The position numbers were made by a program, and so were the translations under genes. The notes beneath the pieces are model-generated. The model did no database searches and was not told the origin of the DNA. It worked only from the letters and a program-made list of their open reading frames with translations. Positions 45,801-56,080 of a stretch of 64,000 bases of DNA are shown piece by piece. Source of the stretch: Amoebophrya sp. A120 (lineage: Eukaryota > Sar > Dinophyceae > Syndiniales > Amoebophryaceae); NCBI GenBank assembly GCA_905178155.1, contig CAJINV010000004.1, forward strand, positions 1,936,391 to 2,000,390. The letters run 5' to 3'. Within the stretch, counting starts at the first letter, position 1. Each line of letters begins with the position of its first letter.

Positions 45801-46671
45801 CGGGCCTCCTTGCACACGACGCGGCAACACACTAAAGGGCCCGCCTCGGACTGGTCGGGCGCGGTGTGGCGCTGTGCTGCTCAGGTTAAGCACGCGGACG
45901 GCCCTCCGCCGTCTCACTCGCCAGGAGCATAGTACAGGGCGCACCAGCTTCCAGAGCTGGGCTCGTCCTCAAGAAGAGAACGCCCACCAGGGTCGAGGGG
46001 GCGCGCGCTGGACTGCGGGCGCCGCCCTACATTACTCACCAGGAGCAGCGGCGTGCTGCCGCTTAGTTTGCGAGACTTGACGCGTCTACCTCAGGTAGGT
46101 AGCGCATCTGGGTGCCAGGCCCTTATCACGACTTCCCTTCCCTCCAGGGGCGGGATACTTTAACTTTATCATTGCAGAGTAAGGTAACTAAATCTTGAAG
46201 TACATTACTTACTTTGAACGCCACATTTGAAGTCGTAGAAGCGTTCGTGAGTGTGAGGTGCGTGACGTGCGTGGTGTCAGCAAAATTCGCATCGAAAGGA
46301 AAAATCCCCACTCCCCATATCAAAACGGAATTTCTGATGCTGGATTTGTGTACACCAATCAGCTTTGTATTGCAGAGAGGCATTGCGGCCAGATCCCCAG
46401 GCTAGGTAGGGGCGTATGGGCCTAGTTGTTCAGCATGGCAAACTGCTGGCCTTTAGGCCCAACAGCATGACAAATCGCTTCCATAATGGGGCGGAAGCTT
46501 CTGCCCTTCCCCTTGTCTTCTTGCAAGACAGATGTGATCTGTGACCTCAAATCAGCAACGCAAATTTTCGGAAACATACCTTTTCGATATGGGGAGGGGG
46601 GATTTTTCCTCTCAATAATTCGTGCCCGAGAACTGGATCTCCCGGGGGGGATCTATCCTGAGCAGCTGCAT
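42833..46671 (-). CDS. MSP-domain protein (VAP/VAMP-associated type), 3' exons tentative
   Basis: The ATG at 46671 starts MQLLRIDPPREIQFSG, the opening strand of a major sperm protein domain. Removing the family C element plus ATTCG gives TNFADTTHVTHLTLTNAST...NVAFK. A GT-AG intron (45069-46212) then leads to VKTTALKSYLVRPSQNVLKV, and further exons give IQILLQRLQE (near 44.73-44.76 kb) and KRFRFLVQAAPTSEDT...WPQIVKDAQ (44.49-44.60 kb), matching the VAP order. VAPs tether the ER to other membranes by binding FFAT motifs. Downstream pieces near 44.2, 43.8-44.0, 43.55, 43.2 and 42.8 kb look like coiled-coil exons, but phases do not all fit, so the 3' half and the stop are uncertain. The 1.1-kb intron contains a GC-rich block. 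Confidence 0.75.
45470..46090. other. GC-rich block inside a spliceosomal intron
   Basis: About 600 bp of strongly GC-rich sequence, comparable in composition to 12.7-13.7 kb, inside the large intron of the MSP gene. Open frames on both strands look compositional. No repeats or ends that would define an element were found. Confidence 0.6.
46290..46617. mobile_element. Introner, family C
   Basis: It starts CATCGAAAGGAAAAATCCCC and ends CTCAATA. The TSD ATTCG is perfect. It splits the first strands of the MSP domain; excision restores QFSGTNFADTTHV. Confidence 0.93.
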
Positions 46672-48688
46672 TTTCAGATTGATCTCCCGCGCTCGTCAGT
46701 AGATCTGCGATGCAGTCGCTCTGCGAAGCGGCCTGTCGTGCTGCAGATAAACCAGCGTCTTTTCAATCACTTCTACTGCTCTACGCGGCTAGCAAGCCGG
46801 GAGTCAATAGCTTCGCCTCGGTGCTGTGGTCTTCCCTCTGCTTTATTTCCTATAATCTCGCCACGGCTGCGGTGCAGAATGGTCGTGTGATTTTGTTGGT
46901 CGGTCTTTCTTGCCGGCTAACGCGTGATGGTCGAACTCAGGAGAGCAGCTGCAACTTCGTTGTTGAGCCGGAGCAGGTTTTTATGAGCTGAGGATGATGA
47001 AAGACTGTAAATGACACTGGCAAACCTTCTTTCCTCCGAAGCCGCCGAAATTGACTGTAGTACGGAAACGTCGTGGAGGCAAAGGACCAGCCGACCTGAC
47101 CTGCGATATCGACCTCTAGGAACACAAAACCCAGACTTCGTTCGTGTCGCAGCGGCAGAGCACCGCGTTTGATATTTCCCGTTATGAATGATCACGAGTC
47201 GGCCGTGGTTGCGGTCGGGGGGACACGGTTTTTTGTCGTCGCCTGCGCCGATGCTCCTGACAAGCAGATCTCCCGGTCGTCGGTCGAAGTATTTATACTG
47301 CAAGCTTACGCTACCCACACCAGGCTCCTCGTGTGCCTCGCCTCCACGACGAAGGAACGCAGGCGCACACAGTAAAAATGTGCGAAATAAAAATGCACCT
47401 CGACTTCTCCTGCGTGGAGTCCTGCCTGTATCCAAAGGTTGTCCAGCACGTATTTGTTGTACTTCGCCTTTAGACAGGACCACTACAGTAGAAACGTCCG
47501 CGGTACTACAGCGTGGTCTGTCAACAAGAGGTGCATACAGAGCGATGAACAACAAGAAGCGACCGCGTGCCTATCTTGATTTTGTTGCGCTAGAACTAGG
47601 ATCCCCAGGCCCAGACGTCACAGATTTGCAATGGCCGGCCACCTGGTGCTCGAAGATGCCGGCGAGCGAAGAATCAGGAACAATTTTTTGAAATCTCAGC
47701 TGCAGGTAGGCAGTACGTGGAACGCCAACACAATGTGCATGAATTTTTTGTATTGGAATTGTCCCAGTTAAAGACGCATTGCTTGGCTTGTTTTGAATTG
47801 GTTCAACTACACTACCTGGCAAAGATCGCGTACCAACTTCTACTCGTTTTACGCCGCACAGGACAGGTTGTTGTACCTCCGGATGATATTAATTCTTGAT
47901 GGCCAGACTCTTTTTTTCACCCTCTTCAGAGGGCGAGTTTCCATGTTGATTCGGCATCATAGGCTCTGATATGTTTCTCACCGTACTTCAAGCAGAACTT
48001 CTTCGCATTCGCGTACTACAGCACAATGAATACGTGGCGCCACGGCAAGAACGACAATGTGGTAAGTAGATACCTTGCAATGAAGGCAACGACAAGCCTT
48101 GAACAGAACACGTGTAGCATACTAGCGCTTCCAACTCGTTTCGTTGCGGCAAGCTCGTCGTGGTTCCGCCTTGAATTTTCTTTACGTTTTGGTTTCTGAG
48201 AATGATTTCACACAAATAAGTACAATCTATTACTGCGACTTTCTGTACAAGCGTGTTGGACCTCCCTGAGCCAATGCGTGATATCGTGGCTACAGTTTCT
48301 ATTCAAGCAGGTGCATATCGTACAAGTTGTTTCTTTTGTTTGCTCTTTTGGTTTTGGTCCTGGGGGCATATTCACTTTCGTACAATGGGAAAACCGCAAC
48401 TTTTACTTTACTTACTTGGTAGTGTCATCAACACCGCGAGACATTGACAGTGCCACCTCACTATCACCGTTTCGTTTCTCTGTAGTGCGGTATGAATCTA
48501 GTAAATTCTAGTGTCAGGATAGAAGTATCTACAAAAATAGCCACGTAAAATTCGGTGTCAGTCTTTGATCTGATGGTAAGTATTCTTGTTGGGAAGGAGG
48601 TGCGACCTTCCCGTCATAAAAGCCTTTTTTCAGCATCGCGTCTTTTTTTAATTGTCGATTAAATACGTATCACCGCGTATCTCGTGTC
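46672..48688. other. Intergenic, no supported gene
   Basis: A 212-codon minus-strand open frame (46917-47555) lacks any ATG and has no recognisable domain, so I leave it out. The rest is spacer without introners. Confidence 0.45.
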
Positions 48689-51600
48689 CTAATTGAACAT
48701 TCGGTCGTCGATGTGAAAGTGTTTCCTGCCCGTCGGCTTTCGTCGCCCCTCGCGCGGGCTGGACAGCAATCCGAGCACCTCTTTTCGCTCCCCCGTCGCG
48801 GCTAGCTGCACGGGAATTTCTTTCACGCCCTGCAGAATCATCTGGCGGCGCCCGGTCTTCTTGATGTTACCGCCCTGCAGATCCTCGGGTTTCTGGCTCC
48901 ACAGGTCCCCGTCTAACAGTGCACAACTCTCCCTCCCCCTCATTTGTATAGCGTGAACGGCAATACAAGCACGTGCAAGAATGCTGGTTTTGCATGACAA
49001 ATTTGCACTGGATTATTCAGCTATTTGGGCTACCAAAACTTGTCATGTTGGGAAGCTAAGGGCTGGGCGTCCCTGTCGTTCTCTAAACCTTTGTTGTCTA
49101 AACCTCGCTACCAAAACTTGTCATGCAAACAGTGCCAAGAGGCAAAGGGTAAGCCTAAACGTAAATTGGGTATTTTGCATGACAAATGAGGGGAAGGGGG
49201 AGTTGTGCACTGTCATACCCCGATGTGGTCGTACGCACAGGCGGGCACGCGGGACTCTTTCTCCAGTTGCCCGTTCTTCTGGGTGATGTCTTTGGCATTG
49301 ATGCCCGCATAGCCGGATTCAGTCGCGAACAGCTGCTGCGGGTGCTGCTTGTGCTGCCGCATCATCGCGGGTTCATCGTCCGGCAGCTCAAAACGCGTGG
49401 TAATGTTGTCCTTTGCAATATGCAATGCAAAAAGAAACCACCTCCCCCCCACCACAAAGTTTCTGTCCAGGAAATTTGTAGGCCTGAAGACAAGTGTGAC
49501 GTGCACAAACCAACGAAAGGCCGTTGATTTTTCGCAGTAGCGCTGTGTCTCATGTTTTAGTCGCGATACAGCAAAACTGGAAACATTCATTGTAGCAGAA
49601 GTCTTGAGCAACATGCAGATACCAGGACTTCTATTAACCCAGACCACACGAAACAAAGATGATGTCATGCGTGATTCCTAGTAGGCCTTCCTGGCTTGCG
49701 AACTACGCAGAGCTCGCATTGGCTTCGCTCCTATTGGCTCGTGTGGGGACGATGGTTTATTTCACACAGGATATGCTACCGGAACATCGATGTCCTCCAC
49801 GCGGCGACGGTAAGCTGTGAAGTAGAGATCGCAATTTTAAAGACGAGCACAGTGTTTGTCATGCGAAACGGGCCTCACAGAGAAACCTATCATGCACACG
49901 CAGATTTCAATTTGTAGTTGTACTTGTAGTATAGTAAACTCTAGTACGGTAGCAGGCTTCCCGCTCATCTACGTTCATCATGTCGCTTCCCAGGTTGCTC
50001 CGCCCGCCTTGGTATGCAATCAAAAACTTCTAGTCTGTCGTACGAGTAAGTAAATCGCGATTTTTACAAACTTGCGCAGGAAGGAGTCATGATGTGCAAT
50101 CAACTATAGAGACCAGATGTTGATCTGCCCCATGCAAAATTGCAGAATTCATTCAAGTACAACGACCCTTTTCTGCACTGGTTATCTTTGGATCCACAGC
50201 GAACTGCAGACCGGACCGGGCCTCCGCGCCCCACAGGAAATCCGGGGTGGCACTCGCCCGCGGCACGCCCACACCGTTGCCGGTGGAAAAGTGGTCGGGC
50301 TTGGGGTTAGCGACGTGCCTCCGCCCGTCGATGCGTTCCGGCGCAGCAGCCTGCTGTGCGGGGTTCGCTAGTTGTACCGCGCGCATGTTTGTGCTGCCCA
50401 TGTTTGAGGCAGAACTCGGATGGGCACCTTGGTGGTCGTAGTGCTTCAGCTCCTTGCGCTCGTAGAAGTGATCGTCCCCGCGAGACAGATCCGGGGAGGA
50501 GGAACCTGGGTTGGTGGTGCAGAGAAAATGAAGAATTCGACGTCTTCTACCTTCACCGTGAGTTGTTCTTCACATCAACTCGCGTTCTTCATATGCTTGT
50601 GCCTGCGCGATGCGAAACAAATTTGTCTGATGGTGCAACGTGCAAGCACACACTCGACGACAAAGAAGTGTACTTACAACTATACCGGTAGCAAAGTGGT
50701 CCGGCCGGCCGTGGACGTGTTTTTTTCCGTGCGCCCCCACGGCGTAGGACGAGCGTGGCGACGAGGGCAGCCCTGCTTCCTCTGGTTCTTCCACCACTGC
50801 CATCCCCAGGGCGAAATGGTCGACCTGCGCCGCCGGAACGTGCTGCAAGAGCTGCTGCTCCCCGCGACTCCAGCGCGCCTTGATTTCCCGCTCCTCGTGT
50901 AAGTCGGCTTTTTTGTGCGCGTGGTGCAGGGAATCCAGGGTGGCGTCGTTGTCCGATGGCAGGTCCAAATTTCGGCTCGTCCCGAACGGCGGCTATGAGA
51001 GCGCACAACTCTTCCTCCCGATTAGTCGTAGCTGTGCAAAATCACAAATCCAGTTGCTGTCTTAGTCTTTCTCTTTCAGCAGTGTTCGCATCTGGAAGCG
51101 TACTACATTCGACATCTGAACTTATCATGATGCACAGGCTCTACATGGTGGTGATGGTATGCTGGGGTTATTATAAATTCGCATGGCGGTTCATGCCATA
51201 CACATGAGGGGGAGGAAAAGCGGTGCACGACTCTCATAGCCGCGTCTGGCTCGCCACATGCTGTTGGCCGACAAGCTCGGTCTGCAGCCGCATGATCTCA
51301 TTGATCAGACTCACTTGCTGACCTAGAGGACATTTAATATTCCATTTATCATGAAAATTTCTTTTCACAGCAAGCAAATAACGACAAAGAACCTCACAGT
51401 ACGTACTTTGAAGTTTCATTGCACGCGATCATGATGCAGCAGGCACAACCTAGTGCTAATCCAAATCGCAGCTGCAAGAAGACGACTCTCCGTGTCAGGT
51501 AAGGTCGGAACTTGATTGAAAAACGGATAATAATAAATCAAAAATCTTCTTTCTTACGTGATTTCGGTTGTGCCTTCAGCCCCGAGAAGTCTTCGAGAAG

Positions 51601-51753
51601 GCGGATTTTGGAGAGGAGCCCGTTCTGGCTCAAGTGCGTTAGCTGATCGTAGGTGAAGATGGGAACTGCGGGCTTGTTTCCCGCAAGCGCCACCGTGGTG
51701 GAAACCGCGGGCGCGGCCGCCTGACCGCTGGATTTTGGACGTCGCTGGTGCAT
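48689..51753 (-). CDS. Hypothetical protein with recurring DHF motifs, 463 aa
   Basis: The ATG at 51753 gives MHQRRPKSSGQAAAP. Eight exons in the inferred model are joined across three GT-AG introns (49815-49972, 50506-50685, 51323-51557) and four introners, totalling a multiple of three. Visible features: VPIFTYDQLTHLSQNGLLSK near the N terminus, a helical stretch SLINEIMRLQTELVGQ, and four spaced motifs VDHFALG, PDHFATG, DDHFYER and PDHFSTG. The C-terminal part is Lys/Arg-rich and ends KHFHIDDRMFN. The spaced DHF motifs might be ligand- or filament-binding repeats, but that is speculation. No family recognised. Confidence 0.72.
48912..49217. mobile_element. Introner, family D, with nested insertion
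   Basis: The TSD CCCCG is perfect. The interior is inverted relative to 59407. It contains a 59-bp insertion bracketed by the 19-bp repeat GCTACCAAAACTTGTCATG at 49029 and 49107. Excision joins CAYDHIG to DLWSQKPEDL. Confidence 0.9.
49419..49773. mobile_element. Introner, unclassified (family E-like outer ends)
   Basis: It begins TATGCAATGCAAAAAG and ends CACACAGGATA. Flanks are TGCAA / TGCTA. The subterminal sequence (CCACCTCCCCCCC...) fits none of the other families. Excision joins EDIDVPV to AKDNITTRF. Confidence 0.78.
50013..50186. mobile_element. Introner, unclassified, asymmetric end
   Basis: It starts TATGCAATCAAAAACTT, but ends GCACTGGTTATC instead of ATA. Flanks are CTTGG / TTTGG. 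The 5-nt rule keeps frame (QFAVDP-RRAEQPGKR). Confidence 0.75.
50994..51238. mobile_element. Introner, family D
   Basis: Flanks are GCGGC / GCCGC. Excision joins HVASQTR to PFGTSRNLDL. Confidence 0.88.
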
Positions 51754-53170
51754 GATGTTTGGGTGGACGACGTGCTGCTTCACGACTGCGCGGAGTTGTT
51801 TGTTGCAGTCGTTACTTTTTCTAGACTGACCTAGGCGAGGTGACCGACCTAACGACGAACTTGTTTCGTAAAATCATTTTACACGGGAACTACGGTAAAA
51901 TTTTCAAAAAGAATTTCTAGCCTGATATGTCAAGTAGAGGTAATATTGCTACCTGACCATCGCTGGTGCCCACGAGCTACAACTACGTTCCTTTTGCGTT
52001 TCTTGCAACTAGTTTGTATACAAGCTGCAAAACCCAGAACGACGAACTCCACGATGAGCGGCTGAGAATCGAGTTTGGAGGAAGCACGACAAACTCCAGG
52101 ATCACGATGAGGATGAAGATGAACTACGACCATTCGACTTTTACTTACTCTGCGAGTGCTGATATTGCCAGTGCCAAAACGAATATCGACGACGAGACAC
52201 ATTACAACTTTTTTCCAACGAAGCATAAAGACGGATCGCATTGTAGTATTTTCAGTGGTCATGTTGTTGATTTCCCTTCGATGTGCGATTGTGGTTGTGC
52301 TAGTGAACGCAATGTCTAAGTGGAGTAACGCGATATTAAACACCATGTGCTTTCGTTGCTTCAGAATCTTGACCTTGCGCGAAGATGACCGGCGATCGAA
52401 AGGTCGTGAGGAAAAATAAGTACTTGCCCTATTGCTGGACTTCTATGATTGCAGCATGATCGATCGCGCAACCAGAAGGTATTAGAGCCATTTCCTCGCT
52501 TTCTTGACGTCTGCTCTATGGTCGTGTTCGTATTGCGAGGGTCTTTCCAGCAAGAAGTCGGCGCAATATCTATCAACATCATGGGGTGAAACTTTATGTA
52601 CTTATTGTGGTGCGCATTTTCCCAGGTGAAGTAGACTTGTGGAGTTGCGTCACGAGTGATGGCACAAGCTCCTGGGCGGTCTTGTCAAGAACGACCAATG
52701 CGGCGTGTGGTCAATACCACGGGCACGGGACGGAAGGCATTAAAACAGTAACAGCATGTAGTAGTCAAAGTACTCATGCAACTCGTAGTGTTCATTTCGT
52801 TTAACAATAAAGAAGCTACCTGGTAAAAATTCCATACCAATCATTCGACAATGCAACCTCTTAGTACCTCCCCGGCGATTTTTCCTTCCCCAGCCTCGTT
52901 GCACAAAAATACGATACAATACAACCTGCGCTGTGGCTGCGTGCCCGACGCAAAAATCGTAGTGGTCCTAAAAAATGTTCCAAAGCATGTTCGCCTACCC
53001 AAAAAAGCACAAGCCTTGTACTTACAAACGACATTTCTTCGTGCATGCTCGTCACGCACTGTGCGTTTGTTTGTTGAAAAGCATCCTCATTCTTCCGCTT
53101 CCGTGCGCCAGCTTTCGAAACCGCTGTTGAGTGTCTACGTAGAAGACAATGACAATGTCTCTTCCACCTA
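51754..53170. other. Intergenic, no supported gene
   Basis: AT-rich spacer with unsupported short frames; no introner ends. Confidence 0.5.
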
Positions 53171-55717
53171 CTACAACTTCATCCCTGGTTCCAGGTAGTT
53201 CAAAATCCGCGTTCGATCCGCATCTGAAAGCCCGCGGTGCGGCAGCAAGTGTGTCCGCAGAAACTCCCGCTATCGAATGCAAATATCCCTGGATGTCTCG
53301 TGGAAACTTGTGATGCTGAGTGCCAAATCATGAGGACGCCGCAAGTGACAGATCAGCACGTTGACAAGTTTCTGAGCTATGCTAGGTGGTGTCTCTTCAA
53401 CATGACGAACTGCGTTTTTGCATGACAGAAAATTACGAGCTTTGGGGAGTAACGCGCATGACAGACTTGTTGAGAGTCATGCTAGCCGAGCATGACAAAC
53501 TTGCATTCTTTTTCTTCCACCAGAACCGCATGACATATTTGCATTTGATACCCGCTTGCCCCGCGCGATCGACAGAGACACCGCGTCGCGCTTGAACTGC
53601 GTGCGCCCGCTTACCTGAAGCAATTTTATTTTGCTTTTGGTTGCATGAATGTGCAGCATGAGAGCGCATAACAAGATAAATCATCATCATCATCATTTAT
53701 CCTGCACGACACCGCGACAGCACATTGTCGTTGCCAAGCTTCTGTTGATAAAAAAATTGCACAAGAACGATCCTACCTGCGTGAACTGCGGATGCTTGAG
53801 AATCAGTTCGGCGACATCAAAATGCCCAAGCTCCAGCGCCAACGTGAGACATGTGTTGCCCGTCTTCGCCGCGCGGTGGTCAATTAGCTGATGTAAAATT
53901 TTTACACTGGTGTGGATGACAAGGACGTTCACTGTCACTTTGTCGTCAACCAAAATTGATGTTTTGAAGTACTTACCACCGAAAAAGAAACAAAATGCAG
54001 CCAACTAAAAAAGAAGATATAAAAAGATACCTCGAAGCAGGAGGTCGCGAAAAGGTTTTCCTTCGTAGACGCTCCACCTCCTCCTAGGCTGCTATTCGCG
54101 ACGCTTATCCAAGATGACGTTCCTCCACTGCCCCCAGGGCAAGAGGCCGTCGACGCAGCTGCGGTAGAAGTTGTTCCGCCCGATAGAATTATCAGGTATT
54201 TCGCGACCTCAGACTCGTTGTCGACGATGCTCTGCATCAGCAGTGTATTGCCGGTCAGCGGACTCACGTCGTTCACCGACTTTGGGAACTGCATCCACAA
54301 CTTCCGTCCCTCGCGGTACCGCAGAATGGCAGCCCGCATGGCGCGCGGAGCCACGTCGTCGAAAATCCCCTTGAATGGGAAGTTCTCGTCTGCGGAAGGG
54401 AGATATTTCTCCCGTTCTTGTGAAAGAGCGAGCGACTCTTTACCTTGCACACAGCTGTGAGCGTGCGTCGCTGGCCCACTCGCGAGCGCGCCGTCGCTTG
54501 AACATGTTCTACTTGTGGAGCTCGTGCTGGATGGGCGCAGGCCTTCTTGTTGCACTCCGAGATGTTGACCCGTTCTACTTCGCTCAAACGTAGAGGTTCT
54601 TGTAGACGTATCTCCGCTCGCGGCCATCACCAGAACTTCTCGCTCGTCCAAAACCGGAAGCGGCAAAAACGGCGGGGGCGGAGATGATGCCGCTTCCGGC
54701 GGTGATCTAGTCGTCGACGAAACGAGGTGGGCGTCAGCGTCGTCGTCCTGCGTATCAAATTGAAACATCCCCCCTCCCCATCTCAAGACGAAGCTTCTGA
54801 TTTTGGATGGCTAAGGGCTGGGCGTCCCCATGTATACTATACCTAAAAAACTTAAACCATCATCGTCATCGTGAGGTACCGCGCAAGCACGAATACCGGC
54901 GGAGTGGTGACGACCGAAAGGGTCAGGAGACTCACCTTTCCCGGTAAACTCTAGTAGGATTATTTGGACGCCGCAATTTCCAATGCTGTTTAAGGGTCTC
55001 AGAACTTTCCTCTACAGCCTTTGAGTCAAGTTCGTATTAGTCTATAGTCTATATAACTAACTTCGTCAAGACGAAGCTTCTGATGCTGGATTTGCGTACA
55101 CAAATGACGTCTGTCTTGCAGTATAGGATTGCAGCCAGATTCTCAGCCTGTTTAGGAGTGTAAGCGCGTAGGTGTTTAGCATGAGAAAGGCCTGCTCTGT
55201 AGGCCCAACAGCATGAGAAACCGCATCCACAATGCAGCGCACACAACGGCGCTTGCTTTCTTACAAGACAGATCTGATTTGTGACCACAAATCTGCATCA
55301 CAAATTTTCAGAAGGATGCCTTTTTAATATGGGAAGGGGGGATTTTTCTTCACAATACTGCGTGGCTCGACTTCTTGCCACGACGTCGGTCTCGGTCTCC
55401 TGCTGGAGATAAGAACTTTGGCTTATTTGGGGAACAGTTGTAGTCGCGTTTGTTGTTCGCGGTCCCAGACTTCTCATGTTGTTCGTGTGAAGATGATAGT
55501 CCACCTGCTGGTGGTGCGGTTCTTCTTGCACTGGTGGAGATGATGATGACGACGACCCTTGTTCACCTTGTAGCTGCTCCTGCTTCCGCTGCTGACCAGT
55601 ACCTCCACACGTCGGAGTCTGTCTCACGACCCTGTCTACGTCTTCTGGGTGAGGAGAACACAACGGACCCTCGTCCGTGATGTCGGTCAGTGGCGAGTGC
55701 TCCGAGAGTTTTGACAT
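53171..55717 (-). CDS. Ankyrin-repeat protein
   Basis: The ATG at 55717 gives MSKLSEHSPLTDITDE. A Gln/Ser/Thr-rich N-terminal half leads into ankyrin-like units: SPLTGNTLLMQSIVDNES...VAKYLI, then AAKTGNTCLTLALELGHFDV...AELILKHP. The end is KREFLRTHLLPHRGLSDAD...NYLEPGMKL. Two introners. GT-AG introns include 53597-53776 and at least one between 54030 and 53932. Two models fit phase there: a 28-nt micro-exon (53977-54004) with the next exon starting at 53931, or a longer exon starting at 53971. Ankyrin repeats mediate protein binding; the partner is unknown. Confidence 0.75.
53271..53550. mobile_element. Introner, family A, diverged copy of the 11789/30403 subfamily
   Basis: The TSD CCCGC is perfect although the inner TIR has decayed. 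The interior aligns with 11789 and 30403 at lower identity, so it looks like an older copy. Excision joins SIARGKR to EFLRTHLLPH. Confidence 0.88.
54753..55357. mobile_element. Introner, family C, doubled in size by a nested insertion
   Basis: The TSD CTGCG is perfect. The element is 605 bp because a segment of about 264 bp is inserted between two copies of TCAAGACGAAGCTTCTGAT (54783 and 55066). Excision of the whole joins RSRATQ to DDDADAHLVS. Confidence 0.92.
54802..55065. mobile_element. Nested element with 19-bp target duplication
   Basis: It starts near GGATGGCTAAGGGCTGGGCG, a stretch also found at the start of the 59-bp insertion in the introner at 48912. It contains a possible pol III box A-like TGGCTAAGGGC. 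Neither a box B nor an A-tail was found, so calling it SINE-like is only a suggestion. Confidence 0.65.
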
Positions 55718-56080
55718 AGCCGACGAAGCACTGTGCGTCGTGGTGATATACGCTACAAACAAATTGTTAGTGCTTTACTTCCCAGATGAAGTTGGGTCCT
55801 TCACTGGAACAGTGAAATTTTCGTTTGCAACAGCACTGGTGATGCGTTAATATTTCTTGTGCTGTGGGTACGGTACCCCGCGAGGTACTCCTATGCGCGC
55901 GACCGTATCGGGAAATAAATCGCATGACCCACGTAAAGAGTGTAGCATTAGTAGAGAAGTACTTATTCCACCTCACAAAAATTGGGCAGCTACTCCTACA
56001 AGACAAATTTTTCTTGTGTGACTACCTCGTCAGTCGACAGAGAGTAGTACATCTACCCGTAACAATCTGCATTAGGGACC

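Noticed and set aside
46917-47555. 212-codon minus-strand open frame as a gene
   Set aside because: No ATG within it, no recognisable motif, no splice context and no introner; support is too thin.
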